Source: Anaeromonas frigoriresistens (GTDB lineage Bacteria; Bacillota; Clostridia; Tissierellales; SIT17). From it: a stretch of 64,000 bases of DNA. The notes beneath the pieces are model-generated. The model ran no database searches and had not been told where the DNA came from. It saw nothing but the letters and a program-made list of their open reading frames with translations. Position 1 is the first letter of the stretch; each line of letters opens with the position of its first letter. Shown here one piece after another: positions 43,743-53,310 of the stretch. The DNA lies in the NCBI RefSeq assembly GCF_016820655.1, contig NZ_WSFT01000031.1, positions 62,001 through 126,000 of the forward strand, read 5' to 3'. The position numbers and the translations under genes are program-made.

Positions 43743-45065
43743 TTAGAATATCAATCCAAACACAATACTTCCTATAACTAATACCATTCCTCCACCTATC
43801 CTTGAAGAAATTTGTCCATAGGATATTAAATCCATTCTCTTAGAAGCACCTAGTACTGCAATATCCCCAGATCCTCCTCTGTTTGCCATACATAACCCAG
43901 CAGTAACTGCTGTGTCTATTGGGAAGAACCCTACAAAATAACCAACTATAGCACTTCCTAATACTGCACCAATAACAACAAATGCTGCTATAAATACATT
44001 TGAAAGAGTAATTGCTGCTACAAGTTCTCCTAAGTCAGTAAAGGCAATACCGACACCAGCCATTATTACCCAAATAAACTGTCCTGTAAAGAATTTCTGT
44101 AACTTTTTAGCTCCACTTCTTAATTCTTCAGGAATTAATCCTAAAGCATTAAATATTGCTACAAATATAACCATATATGCGAAGTGATGAATTACTACTC
44201 CACCTATTGAAGGAAGTAAAGCTTTAGAGAATAATCTACCTAGTGAATAGAATGTTGTTGCTAAAATAAGTCCTGCTGCTACATCTCTAAAAGTAGTTTT
44301 TGTTTCCTTGTTATCTTCATCAGTTAAAAGGGCTTTTGAATTTCTAATTAATTCTTCCCCATTTCCTGTTAAATTAGGTCTCATTTGTCCAATTTTATTT
44401 AATATAGCACCTATAAATATTGCTACAATGTTAGCTATTGTAAGGATTGAAATTGCAAAGGAATAATATGCATCTCTTGGTTGTCCAGTTACTTCTTCCC
44501 ATATTTCACTTAAAGGAATAGCTCCTGCACCATTTCCTCCACCCATAATAGGTAAAACGTATTTTATAGCAATTTCTTTAAAAGGAACTCCAACTATAAG
44601 GCCTGCTATTCCTCCAAATAAGAAAGCAAATGCAAGACCGCCTAAGATAGCTGGAACATATCCTATAAAAGATCTTATTAATAATTTTCTATTTACCGCT
44701 AATATTGATCCCGTTATTAATACACTAATAAATAGTGTTAAAAAGTCTGAATCATCCATAAATACTACTACAGAATCAACATATTTCTCTGGTAAAATTC
44801 CTTTATATACTAGATATGCTGCACCTAAGAATGCTAATATTGATCCTCCCCCTATATATTCCTTCCAGATAGGGATTCTATCTCCTATTTCTCCAAATAC
44901 AATACCAAGTAAGAATAATACCGCAAATCCACCAGCTAAATCTGTTGATAAACTTCCTGTTGCCATACCTGCTATTATTACTATTGCAAATATTGCAAAT
45001 ACATGAACAGGCATTCCAAAAAGCTTAAACTTTTGTCCATTATTTATACCTTTAGTCCCTTCCAT
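43743..45065 (-). CDS. 2-hydroxycarboxylate transporter family protein (citrate/malate:Na+ carrier)
   Basis: 440 aa, polytopic (about 11-12 helices). Both GGxG re-entrant loop motifs of the 2HCT family are visible: IMGGGNGAGAIPLSEIW (about 174-190) and ANRGGSGDIAVLGASKRM near the C-terminus. CitS, CitP, CimH and MaeN belong here. The citrate lyase and sodium-pump decarboxylase genes downstream on the map make citrate the likely substrate, with sodium symport. Expressed from its own promoter behind a roughly 195-nt leader that contains a terminator. Confidence 0.93.
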   Translation of the reverse strand: MEGTKGINNGQKFKLFGMPVHVFAIFAIVIIAGMATGSLSTDLAGGFAVLFLLGIVFGEIGDRIPIWKEYIGGGSILAFLGAAYLVYKGILPEKYVDSVVVFMDDSDFLTLFISVLITGSILAVNRKLLIRSFIGYVPAILGGLAFAFLFGGIAGLIVGVPFKEIAIKYVLPIMGGGNGAGAIPLSEIWEEVTGQPRDAYYSFAISILTIANIVAIFIGAILNKIGQMRPNLTGNGEELIRNSKALLTDEDNKETKTTFRDVAAGLILATTFYSLGRLFSKALLPSIGGVVIHHFAYMVIFVAIFNALGLIPEELRSGAKKLQKFFTGQFIWVIMAGVGIAFTDLGELVAAITLSNVFIAAFVVIGAVLGSAIVGYFVGFFPIDTAVTAGLCMANRGGSGDIAVLGASKRMDLISYGQISSRIGGGMVLVIGSIVFGLIF

Positions 45066-45094
45066 TGTTTACACCCCACTATTATTTTTTTAAT

Positions 45095-45139
45095 AAAAAA
45101 AAGGCCAACTTTGGCACATGAAGTACCAAAGTTGACCTT
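45095..45139 (-). terminator. Terminator within the leader of the citrate carrier gene
   Basis: Minus strand AAGGTCAACTTTGG (45139-45126) pairs with CCAAAGTTGGCCTT (45114-45101), 14 bp with one G-U pair and an 11-nt loop, then a run of eight T. It lies between the promoter at 45268-45296 and the gene start, so it can act as an attenuator; it could also stop read-through from the regulator gene. Confidence 0.85.
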
Positions 45140-45267
45140 ATTTAAGCTAAGTTAATTAACTTTCCTAAATCAAAATCAACATAATTAATGTTATTAAATT
45201 TTATATAAAATTTATTGCTATTATGAAAGTGTTTTCCTCAAACCCTCTCATACTTAGCAGTAACTTA

Positions 45268-45296
45268 ATTATATATTTTTATTGTTACCTTGTCAA
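45268..45296 (-). promoter_or_regulatory. Sigma-A promoter of the citrate carrier gene
   Basis: Consensus TTGACA (45296-45291) and TATAAT (45273-45268) separated by exactly 17 bp. It lies 10 bp after the response regulator stop codon. Transcription would start near 45261, leaving a leader of about 195 nt. Confidence 0.85.
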
Positions 45297-45305
45297 TAAT
45301 TTCAC

Positions 45306-46076
45306 TTAATAAATTTCAAATTTTAGTAGTGTTTTATCGTCAGATAAATCAACTTCTATTGAATCCAGTTTTATATCCCAAATAAGATATTCCTTAATTA
45401 TCTCTTTCATCTGTTCTTCATGATCCCTATATAATATTTCCCTATTATATTTAATAATAGATTTATTTTTATCTAATTCCAATAGGGTCTTTTCCATCCT
45501 CGTAAGGGTTCCTAGGACTTCTATCTCTAATACATTAGAATGAATAAATGCCTTTATATTTTGGGGTCCTTTTCCTGTTCTATCTTTAATAAATTTGCCT
45601 ATAGCATTTTTAATCTGTTCCTCTATACCTATTTTATCTTCCTTTGTTAATACTTTATTTCTTACTGCTAATAGCCTTCCTTTATCCTTTAAAACCTTTA
45701 TCGCTGTTTTTCTCAACACTTCTGTTAATTCTCTAGCATCTATAGGCTTCACTATATAATTTTCTATCCCTACATCTACAGCCTTTAAGATTATTTCTTT
45801 ATCAGAAAAGGCTGTGGTAATAATTATTGGTACATCACTTATTTTTCGAATTTCTCGTGCCATTGAAAGACCATCCATTATAGGCATCTTTAGATCAGAA
45901 ATAATGATATCAGGTCTGTCTTCTTTAAAGGCTTCTAATCCCTCTTTTCCGTTTTGAGCTACTATCAATTTTCCTACTCTTTTTTTTAGAAAAAAGAGCA
46001 TTTGCTCTAATATTTCTTCTTCATCTTCTACATAAAGTACCTTTATATTTTTCAGTAAGCTACTTTCTAGTGGCAT
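45306..46076 (-). CDS. Response regulator with C-terminal DUF2294/MpsC-like domain
   Basis: About 256 aa. Receiver (about 10-128) with phospho-acceptor Asp61 in IISDLKMPIMDGLSM and Lys in YIVKPIDARELTE, a short linker, then about 150-256: IKDRTGKGPQNIKAFIHSNV, LEIEVLGTLTRMEKTLLEL and IIKYNREILYRDHEEQMKEI, a pattern I assign to DUF2294 (PF10057, MpsC-like). No DNA-binding domain. ATG at 46076 fits AAGGAGG at 6 nt; an earlier ATG at 46082 overlaps it. Overlaps the kinase gene by 17 bp. Confidence 0.75.
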   Translation of the reverse strand: MPLESSLLKNIKVLYVEDEEEILEQMLFFLKKRVGKLIVAQNGKEGLEAFKEDRPDIIISDLKMPIMDGLSMAREIRKISDVPIIITTAFSDKEIILKAVDVGIENYIVKPIDARELTEVLRKTAIKVLKDKGRLLAVRNKVLTKEDKIGIEEQIKNAIGKFIKDRTGKGPQNIKAFIHSNVLEIEVLGTLTRMEKTLLELDKNKSIIKYNREILYRDHEEQMKEIIKEYLIWDIKLDSIEVDLSDDKTLLKFEIY

Positions 46077-47823
46077 CCCCATCCTCCTTTATTAATATTA
46101 TTCTTTCTTTTACCCCACCCTCAGTATTTTCTATAAACAAGTCTCCGTTAAATTTTTCCTTCAATATAATCTTTGAAATATATAGTCCTAATCCAGTCCC
46201 ATGGTTTTCTTTAGTAGTAACGTAGGGTTCAAACAATTTATCCTTTATATCTTCTTTAATTCCTCCACCATTATCCTCTAATTCTATAACTATATTTTTT
46301 TCTTCTTCGTGAACTAATATTTTTAAATATCTATCTCCCTCTATATCACTTAAGGCATCTATTGAGTTGTTTATCAAGTTTAAAATAACCTGAGAAAATA
46401 TATTACTTTCTCCTATTGTGGTAATATCCTTATCTCCCTGGATATCAATATTAATTTCAAAATTATTTATTCTATCTATATTTAAATCTATTGAAAACAT
46501 TATGGCATTATAAACATTAAACTCGCCATTTTTATTTTGAGGCTTAAAAAAGAATTTAAAATCATCTATTGTTTCAGCCATTTTATCTATAAATTTATAG
46601 TTTGATTTAAATAGAGTATTTAAATACTCTTCATCATTTTCCTTTAAATAGTAGTAGTCTTCTATATTATAAAGAGCAAGCTTTAAAGCATTTAGGGGCT
46701 GCTTTAATTGATGAGCAATAGTAGCTAACATCTCTCCCATAGCTGCAAACTTAGATTGATGCATCAATAGAGCATTTTTCTCCTGAAGCTCATTGTGATA
46801 AATTGATTCCACTAATAGCTTGTTCTTTTTACTTTCAACGGTATATATATATACAATCATTATGATTCCTGTTATTATCATAAGCACTGAAATTATTACT
46901 GTTATTTCAGTAATATTCCTTACACTTGATATTACTTCTTTGTAATCAGTGGATAGATTTACTATCAAAAAAGTATCCCCTATAATACAAGGACTATATC
47001 CACTTATTTTTTTTACTCTTTTATCTTCTCCGGGCCAGATTGAATGATACTCCCCTACTCCGCTCTCTCTATTCATTTGCTTATTTACTATCTCTTCTAA
47101 CTCGCTCCAATCATAGTTTGGATATTGTCTTTTTCTAGCCTTTACAACCTCTTCACCATATCCAATATTAGAAGGATGTAGTAGAATTCTTCCATATCTA
47201 TCTTTTACCGAAATATATCCCTTTTGGTTTATTTTATAATCTTCTAAATAGGTTTCATATATATAGTCTGAATCTATTTTCATCCTTACAAAACCTTGGC
47301 TATCTCCTTCTATTAAGACAGGGTGAATTATATTTATGGTACCACTATATTTTGTATCTACATAATATACATCATCCTGATATTTTATTGCCTTATCTAT
47401 ATCCATACCTCTTCTATATTCATACTCCCTATCAGAGGTATAGACTTTTAATAAATTCCCTTCTTTGTTTATTAACTCTATAGAAATATTCTCCTTGCTT
47501 TGGATATCATACAGTACTTCCATGAGAGGAACATTCTCTTCTCCTTGGAGTAACTCATTAAATTGACTTTTAAACTGAGATTTATTTATAACTTCCTTTA
47601 AATAATAATCTTTTCTATCTAAATATAATTCAAGCTGAGATGATACAGTTGAAACTAAGTTCAAAATATCATTTTTCTCTGTTTCTATTACCATCTTTCT
47701 ATAATAAAAATAACTTCCTATTAAAATCCCTAGAATAATAGACATAATAATCACTGCAATCAATATTAATTTAGTTATTTTATAATAGGACTTTATATTT
47801 AAATCTTTTATTCTAGTTTCCAT
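46060..47823 (-). CDS. Sensor histidine kinase, dCACHE-type
   Basis: 587 aa. TM1 about 19-41, long extracellular region about 42-305 of double-CACHE type (ISIELINKEGNLLKVY, GYISVKDRYGRILLHP), TM2 about 308-328, short coiled linker, HisKA with His371 in TIAHQLKQPLNALKL and HATPase with LEDNGGGIKEDIKDKLFEPY and HGTGLGLYISKIIL. The HQLKQPL box is of the DctB/NtrB-like class that senses small organic acids. The neighbourhood suggests citrate or oxaloacetate as signal. Confidence 0.92.
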   Translation of the reverse strand: METRIKDLNIKSYYKITKLILIAVIIMSIILGILIGSYFYYRKMVIETEKNDILNLVSTVSSQLELYLDRKDYYLKEVINKSQFKSQFNELLQGEENVPLMEVLYDIQSKENISIELINKEGNLLKVYTSDREYEYRRGMDIDKAIKYQDDVYYVDTKYSGTINIIHPVLIEGDSQGFVRMKIDSDYIYETYLEDYKINQKGYISVKDRYGRILLHPSNIGYGEEVVKARKRQYPNYDWSELEEIVNKQMNRESGVGEYHSIWPGEDKRVKKISGYSPCIIGDTFLIVNLSTDYKEVISSVRNITEITVIISVLMIITGIIMIVYIYTVESKKNKLLVESIYHNELQEKNALLMHQSKFAAMGEMLATIAHQLKQPLNALKLALYNIEDYYYLKENDEEYLNTLFKSNYKFIDKMAETIDDFKFFFKPQNKNGEFNVYNAIMFSIDLNIDRINNFEINIDIQGDKDITTIGESNIFSQVILNLINNSIDALSDIEGDRYLKILVHEEEKNIVIELEDNGGGIKEDIKDKLFEPYVTTKENHGTGLGLYISKIILKEKFNGDLFIENTEGGVKERIILIKEDGDATRK

Positions 47824-47856
47824 GGCATCCTCTGCTTTCCTTATCTATAAGAATAG

Positions 47857-47903
47857 TTTCTACTTATGACCTATATATGATATCACAAAGTCATAAGTAG
47901 AAA
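47857..47903. promoter_or_regulatory. 14-bp inverted repeat upstream of the kinase gene
   Basis: TTTCTACTTATGAC (47857-47870) and its exact complement (47890-47903), separated by 19 bp. It lies between the oadB stop and the kinase start, has no adjacent T-run, and so is a better candidate for an operator or mRNA-stabilising stem than for a terminator. Confidence 0.55.
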
Positions 47904-47940
47904 ACAATTTTAATAACGCTTATTTAATTCTCTTTTAGTA

Positions 47941-49068
47941 TTAAAATACTTTTAGTAATATTCCTGCTGCCACAGCTGAACCGATTACACCGGCAACATT
48001 AGGTCCCATAGCATGCATTAATAAGAAATTCGATGGATTTTCCTCTTGACCAACCTTTTGAACAACCCTTGCTGCCATCGGTACTGCAGAAACTCCTGCT
48101 GCTCCAATCATTGGATTTATCTTTCCACCACTTAGCTTATACATAAGCTTACCAAATAATACTCCAGACATTGTTCCTATAGCAAAGGCAACTAAACCTA
48201 AGGCTGTTATCTTAAGAGTTTCAATACTTAAGAAAGCATCTGCACTAGCCTTTGCTCCTACTGTTAATCCTAAAACAATTGTAATTATATACATCAAGGA
48301 ATTCTGTGCTGTTTCTACTAGCTTTGGAACTACTCCTGATTCTTTGATTAAGTTTCCAAACATAAGCATTCCGATCAAAGGAGCTGCTGATGGTAGCAGT
48401 CCTATAGTGAATATTGATACTACCACTGGGAAAAGTATTTTTTCTCTTTTAGATACCGGTCTTAATTGTTCCATTTTTGTCATTCTTTCTTCTTTTGTGG
48501 TAAATAACTTAATTATAGGTGGTTGTATAATTGGTACTAAAGCCATATAAGAATACGCTGCTAGAGCAATAGTTCCTAAAAGTTGAGGGGCTAATTTTCC
48601 TGTTAAGTATATAGCCGTCGGTCCATCAGCTCCCCCTATAATTCCAATAGATGCAGCTGCAGGACCTGCAAATCCTAATAATATGGAACCTATAAATGCA
48701 AAGAATATTCCAAACTGTGCTGCTGCACCCAGTAATATCGTCTTAGGATTTGCTATCAGAGGTCCAAAATCTGTACCAGCCCCTACACATAAGAATATAA
48801 TGGGTGGATATATTCCTAGTTCCGTACCTTTATATAAATAGTATAATAGTCCACCAGCTTCACCATTCTCAGGATATAGCATTAAATTTGCTCCTGGCAT
48901 ATTTACTAAAAGCATACCGAAAGCAATAGGTATTAATAGATATGGTTCATACTTCTTACTTATTGCTAAATATAAGAACACACAGGCAATTATAATCATA
49001 ACTACTTGTTTAATTTCAGTGATTGCAAATCCCGAGCTAATCCAAAAATTATATAACATTTCTTTCAT
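47941..49068 (-). CDS. oadB: Sodium-translocating decarboxylase beta subunit (OadB/MmdB)
   Basis: Membrane subunit that couples decarboxylation of carboxybiotin to sodium export. 375 aa with about nine helices. Family motifs: [40 protein letters not shown] (catalytic Asp region) and [18 protein letters not shown] at the C-terminus. Follows the biotin carrier gene by 18 nt in the oxaloacetate decarboxylase block. Confidence 0.96.
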   Translation of the reverse strand: MKEMLYNFWISSGFAITEIKQVVMIIIACVFLYLAISKKYEPYLLIPIAFGMLLVNMPGANLMLYPENGEAGGLLYYLYKGTELGIYPPIIFLCVGAGTDFGPLIANPKTILLGAAAQFGIFFAFIGSILLGFAGPAAASIGIIGGADGPTAIYLTGKLAPQLLGTIALAAYSYMALVPIIQPPIIKLFTTKEERMTKMEQLRPVSKREKILFPVVVSIFTIGLLPSAAPLIGMLMFGNLIKESGVVPKLVETAQNSLMYIITIVLGLTVGAKASADAFLSIETLKITALGLVAFAIGTMSGVLFGKLMYKLSGGKINPMIGAAGVSAVPMAARVVQKVGQEENPSNFLLMHAMGPNVAGVIGSAVAAGILLKVF

Positions 49069-49086
49069 GATACTACCTCCTTTTGC

Positions 49087-49461
49087 TTATCCAATCTGGA
49101 TTATACTATCTCCGAGATTTACATTTTGTCCTTTACTTACATTTATAGCAGTTATTTTCCCATCTACTGGAGCTACAATTTCGTTTTCCATCTTCATAGC
49201 TTCCAGGACTACTAAGGTTTGTCCATTTTTTACGATATCTCCCACATTTACAGCTATATCGAATATTGTTCCTGGCATAGGTGCCTCAACATCTTGACCT
49301 CCTGCAGTTACCACAGTTTCACTTACATTCTCTTCTTTAACTTCTTCTTTTTTTACTGGTGTTGCTGCTAGAGATGGGGCTTTAGCTCCTGCTGCTACTT
49401 CTTCTATTTCTAATTCATATACCTTGCCGTTTAGTTTAATATGATATGTTTTTGAATTCAT
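49087..49461 (-). CDS. Biotin carrier subunit of oxaloacetate decarboxylase
   Basis: 124 aa. An N-terminal strand region, an Ala/Glu/Val linker (about 22-55) and a biotinyl domain with VLEAMKMENEIVAPVDGKIT, whose Lys in EAMKM is biotinylated. Here the carrier is a separate gene rather than the C-terminal domain of OadA, as is common in anaerobic Bacillota. Shuttles CO2 from OadA to OadB. Confidence 0.93.
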   Translation of the reverse strand: MNSKTYHIKLNGKVYELEIEEVAAGAKAPSLAATPVKKEEVKEENVSETVVTAGGQDVEAPMPGTIFDIAVNVGDIVKNGQTLVVLEAMKMENEIVAPVDGKITAINVSKGQNVNLGDSIIQIG

Positions 49462-49484
49462 TTTTTCCTCCTAAGTTATCCTTC

Positions 49485-49763
49485 TTATTTAATTCTTTTT
49501 ATACTAGAAATATGAAAGTTTGGATTTACCTTTCCTTCACCTGCTATTATTGAGGCAGCTAAGGAAACCACTACTCTATCTTCTTCTTCTATTTCTAATT
49601 CCTTTTTAATATTTGCTTTAACAGGGACCTTTTTATCTACAACCTCTTCTTTGTAGATAAAGGTTTTAAATGATTTTAATATGAAAAATATCATTGTTAA
49701 AGTTATAAATACTAAAGTCATGCTAAAAACTGTTATTGTTAATGCTTTAGACATTGTTATCAT
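49485..49763 (-). CDS. oadG: OadG-family gamma subunit
   Basis: 92 aa. One N-terminal helix (about 6-29) followed by a short cytosolic tail with a Lys/Glu-rich stretch (VVDKKVPVKANIKKELEIEE). It fits the OadG/MmdD role of assembling the alpha and beta subunits at the membrane. Weakly conserved family, so the call leans on size, topology and position between oadA and the biotin carrier gene. Confidence 0.8.
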   Translation of the reverse strand: MITMSKALTITVFSMTLVFITLTMIFFILKSFKTFIYKEEVVDKKVPVKANIKKELEIEEEDRVVVSLAASIIAGEGKVNPNFHISSIKRIK

Positions 49764-49779
49764 TTTTTATCACCCAACT

Positions 49780-51147
49780 TTACATAGTCACTGTAATATA
49801 GTGTACATCTGTATTTTTATTTTCTAAAAACTTCTTTGTTACTTGGGGGAATAGTGCATAGGATAATACATCCTCTGTAGATTTTGCAAGATCTCCTATT
49901 TCTTTTTTATATTTATCAAAGGCCGGTTCAATCAAATCAGCAGGACGAACCGTAATTACTTCTTCATTTCCTATAATTTTTTCTTTTATTTCCTTCTCTA
50001 TAGGAACCGGTGGTCTTCCATAAAGACCTTTAACATACTCTTTTATTTCCTTTGGTATGATTTTATACCTATCTCCAGATAAAATATTAAATACTGCTTG
50101 AGTTCCTACCATCTGACTTAATGGAGTAACAAGGGGTGGGAAACCTAAGTCTTCTCTTACTCTTGGTATTTCTCTTAATACATCTTCATATTTATCTAAG
50201 GCATTTTGTCCTTTTAATTGAGAAAGTAAGTTGGATAACATACCTCCTGGAACTTGATACATTAATGTATTTGGTTCTACATCCATTACCTTTGGGTTTA
50301 GTGTTCCATCTTCTCTATACTTTTCCTTTATAGGTTTAAAATATTGAGCTATTTCATTTAATGCATCTAAATTTAATTTTGGTCCCCTAGAATCTTCTGC
50401 TAAGGTAAGAGCTATAGATTCAGTTGGGGGTTGGCTTGTCCCATTTGCAAAGGGAGATATGGCTGTATCAATAATATCAATTCCAGCTTCTACTGCCTTT
50501 AAATAAGTCATAGAAGCAATTCCACTGGTACAGTGAGTATGAAGTTCTAATGGAATATTCACTACTTCCTTTAATCTTGTTATAAGTTCATAAGCAGAGT
50601 AGGGAGTTAAAATTCCTGCCATATCCTTAATACATATGGAATCGGCTCCTAAATCTTCAAGACTTTTTGATAACTCCACATAATATTCAATATTGTGGAC
50701 TTTACTTGTCGTATAACTTATGGCACATTGACAGTGAGCTCCTGCTTCCTTTATAGATTTCACTGATGTTTCTAAATTTCTTATATCATTTAGGGCATCA
50801 AAAACTCTTATAATATCAATTCCATTTTCTACGGACTTTTTAATAAAAGTTTCTACTACATCATCGGGATAATGTTTATACCCTAAAATATTTTGACCTC
50901 TTAAAAGCATTTGAAGTTTTGTGTTCTTAACTACTTTTCTTATCTCTTTTAGTCTTTCCCATGGATCTTCATTTAAAAATCGAAGACAAGCATCAAAAGT
51001 TGCCCCTCCCCAAACTTCCATGGCATGGTATCCTACTTCATCCATCTTTGATAGAATTGGTAATATTTCTTCTGTTTTTAGCCTTGTTGCAATTAGAGAT
51101 TGATGTCCATCTCTAAGGGCTGTTTCAGTTATTTTTACTGGATTCAC
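49780..51147 (-). CDS. oadA: Oxaloacetate decarboxylase alpha subunit, carboxyltransferase
   Basis: Transfers CO2 from oxaloacetate to biotin, leaving pyruvate. 455 aa: the TIM-barrel HMGL-like domain opens with ITETALRDGHQSLIATR, holds the metal ligands in LELHTHCTSG and the carbamylated Lys in DSICIKDMAG, and ends with a PYC_OADA conserved domain (about 290-450). The C-terminal biotin domain is absent; the separate carrier gene replaces it. GTG start behind GGAGG. Confidence 0.95.
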   Translation of the reverse strand: MNPVKITETALRDGHQSLIATRLKTEEILPILSKMDEVGYHAMEVWGGATFDACLRFLNEDPWERLKEIRKVVKNTKLQMLLRGQNILGYKHYPDDVVETFIKKSVENGIDIIRVFDALNDIRNLETSVKSIKEAGAHCQCAISYTTSKVHNIEYYVELSKSLEDLGADSICIKDMAGILTPYSAYELITRLKEVVNIPLELHTHCTSGIASMTYLKAVEAGIDIIDTAISPFANGTSQPPTESIALTLAEDSRGPKLNLDALNEIAQYFKPIKEKYREDGTLNPKVMDVEPNTLMYQVPGGMLSNLLSQLKGQNALDKYEDVLREIPRVREDLGFPPLVTPLSQMVGTQAVFNILSGDRYKIIPKEIKEYVKGLYGRPPVPIEKEIKEKIIGNEEVITVRPADLIEPAFDKYKKEIGDLAKSTEDVLSYALFPQVTKKFLENKNTDVHYITVTM

Positions 51148-51173
51148 TGCTGTTTTGCCTCCTTATTAACTAA

Positions 51174-51217
51174 GACTTAGTTTAGATAGAGTCTAGGCTC
51201 TGTCTAAACCTAAAGTC
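51174..51217. other. Intercistronic hairpin between citX and oadA
   Basis: TTTAGATAGAG pairs with CTCTGTCTAAA (51181-51191, 51198-51208) and the flanks GACTTAG/CTAAAGTC extend it, 51174-51217. There is no T-run, so it is more likely an mRNA processing or stabilising element than a terminator. Confidence 0.5.
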
Positions 51218-51232
51218 ATCGGTTAAGATATC

Positions 51233-51763
51233 CTATTTATTTTTAAAATAGTCTGTTGCCATATTTTCTATTTTAGTGAGCAACTCTTTCAACTCATGAT
51301 TTCTAGACCTTCCACATTCAAAGGCATTTTTATCACATACTAAGCATTTTCTAGGATTCATATCTTTATCCTCTCTACTAATCTGTGACCCTTTTTCATC
51401 TAAAATATCAAAATCAAATAATCTACCCAAGGGATGTATTTCTTCTATCAGCGTGCATAAATTCTTTACCTCTAAAGGAGAATATTTAAAGCTAATAAAG
51501 CATTCAGGACCACTATATTGATAAGTTATTTTTTGATATGAAGTTTCAATTTTTTGTTTTTCTAATACCTTTGTTATCTCTAAAAGTCCCTCATTAAATA
51601 TATTCTTTATTAAAGGATTGTATTTTACTGGCCCAGGAATATTTAATTTATATGAAATAATAGGATTACTGTATTTCTCTAATAGCTCTCTTTGAAATGC
51701 TACTCTTTCATCCTTAGCTTTTAAAATATCCTGTAAAGATTGCTCTACTCCTTTTATGCACAT
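51233..51763 (-). CDS. citX: Citrate lyase holo-ACP synthase CitX
   Basis: Attaches the phosphoribosyl-dephospho-CoA prosthetic group to CitD. 176 aa; conserved KLNIPGPVKYNPLIKNIF, LGRLFDFDIL and the C-terminal NPRKCLVCDKNAFECGRSRN motif of the family. It follows citF on the same strand by 14 nt. Its partner CitG is encoded on the divergent operon at 56488-57363. Confidence 0.92.
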   Translation of the reverse strand: MCIKGVEQSLQDILKAKDERVAFQRELLEKYSNPIISYKLNIPGPVKYNPLIKNIFNEGLLEITKVLEKQKIETSYQKITYQYSGPECFISFKYSPLEVKNLCTLIEEIHPLGRLFDFDILDEKGSQISREDKDMNPRKCLVCDKNAFECGRSRNHELKELLTKIENMATDYFKNK

Positions 51764-51777
51764 TTTAATTACACTCC

Positions 51778-53310
51778 TTATTTTACTTTTCTAATAACAT
51801 CGATAATAGTTCCATCTCTATACTCTACTAAAGCTACTACTTTATCCTCGTATTGTATCCTTTCTGGCTTTCCTACTACCTCTATAGCTTTATCTTTTAA
51901 TTCTTCTATTGTATATACAGGAACATCTAAATTCTTAAATTCTTCAATTAAATCCTCTCTTCTTGGATTAATTGCTATTCCTATTTCAGTAACTACCACA
52001 TCAATTGTCTCTCCTGGAGTGATAACAGTATTTACACTATCTACAATAGTTGGTATTCTGCCTCTCACTAAAGGTGCTACTATCATGGTAAGCTTTGAAC
52101 CAGCAGCAGTATCACAATGTCCGCCGGAAGCTCCTCTAATTACTCCGTCAGATCCTGTTATAACATTTACATTGAAATCTGTGTCTACTTCCAATGCTGA
52201 AAGTATAACTATATCCAATTTATTTACAGCAGCTCCCTTATTATGAGGATTTGCATAGAATGTAGAGGATATTTCTTGATGTCTTTCATTTTTACTTACT
52301 GAATTTGCTGCTACTAGATCGAAACTTTGTACATCAAATATAGTATTAATTAATCCTTCTTCTAGCATTTCAACCATAGGCTTTGTTATGCCACCTAGGG
52401 CAAAGCTTGCATTGATATTTTGTTTAATCATTTCATTCCTTAAAAATCTAGTTACTGCTAATGAAGACCCTCCTGTACCAGTTTGGAAAGAAAAACCCTC
52501 TTTAAAGTACTTTGATCCTACTATTGTTTTGCTTGCGTAATCAGCAATTAATAATTCCTTAGGATTCTTTGTAAATCTTGTAGCTCCTGAAGCTATTCCA
52601 GATGGATTTCCTATTTCATCTACTTTAACTACATAATCTACATTAGTTTGTAAAATACTAGCTGGCATATTTGGATATTCTACAATATTATCTGTAATAA
52701 TAACTACATTGTCAGCATACTCTGCATCTATTTGGGCATATCCTAAAGGTCCACATATAGCCTTCCCACTAGCTCCACTGGCATTTCCATATTCATCTGA
52801 AGAGGATGCGCCTAAGAAGGCAACATCTATCTGTATATCTCCTGCTTCAATAGCCCTTGCTCTACCACCATGAGAACGGATTATTACTGGTTCTTCCATT
52901 AGTCCATTGGATATCTCTTCTGCTAATTCTCCTCTAAGACCACTGGATGTAATCTTTGTTATAACTCCATTCTTTATATGTTTTATTAAAGGAGCATGGA
53001 CACTAGTTAGAGAACTTGGAGCTAAGGTAAGATCCTTGATTCCCATTTCTGCAATTAAATCCATTACCTTATTTACAATATAGTCTCCTGATCTAAAATG
53101 ATGGTGGAAAGAAATTGTCATTCCATCCTTTAATCCACTCTTTACTATCGCATCTTCTAGAGACTCTATCAATTTACTCTCTCCTGGTTTAACTCTACTA
53201 ATCTTTGGAGATGCTTTTCTGCCTAGGATTTCTTTGTCAAAGGATCCTTGATAAACTTCATATTTTTCTATTATTTCTTCTGGAATTTCTCTTCCTATCT
53301 TATTTTTCAT
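51778..53310 (-). CDS. citF: Citrate lyase alpha subunit (citrate CoA-transferase)
   Basis: Exchanges citrate onto the acyl carrier to give citryl-ACP plus acetate. About 510 aa, full length. Opens [20 protein letters not shown] and contains [40 protein letters not shown] and [16 protein letters not shown], all CitF signatures. ATG at 53310 follows AAGGAGG by 9 nt; an upstream in-frame ATG at 53334 lies inside citE. Overlaps citE by 11 bp. Confidence 0.95.
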   Translation of the reverse strand: MKNKIGREIPEEIIEKYEVYQGSFDKEILGRKASPKISRVKPGESKLIESLEDAIVKSGLKDGMTISFHHHFRSGDYIVNKVMDLIAEMGIKDLTLAPSSLTSVHAPLIKHIKNGVITKITSSGLRGELAEEISNGLMEEPVIIRSHGGRARAIEAGDIQIDVAFLGASSSDEYGNASGASGKAICGPLGYAQIDAEYADNVVIITDNIVEYPNMPASILQTNVDYVVKVDEIGNPSGIASGATRFTKNPKELLIADYASKTIVGSKYFKEGFSFQTGTGGSSLAVTRFLRNEMIKQNINASFALGGITKPMVEMLEEGLINTIFDVQSFDLVAANSVSKNERHQEISSTFYANPHNKGAAVNKLDIVILSALEVDTDFNVNVITGSDGVIRGASGGHCDTAAGSKLTMIVAPLVRGRIPTIVDSVNTVITPGETIDVVVTEIGIAINPRREDLIEEFKNLDVPVYTIEELKDKAIEVVGKPERIQYEDKVVALVEYRDGTIIDVIRKVK

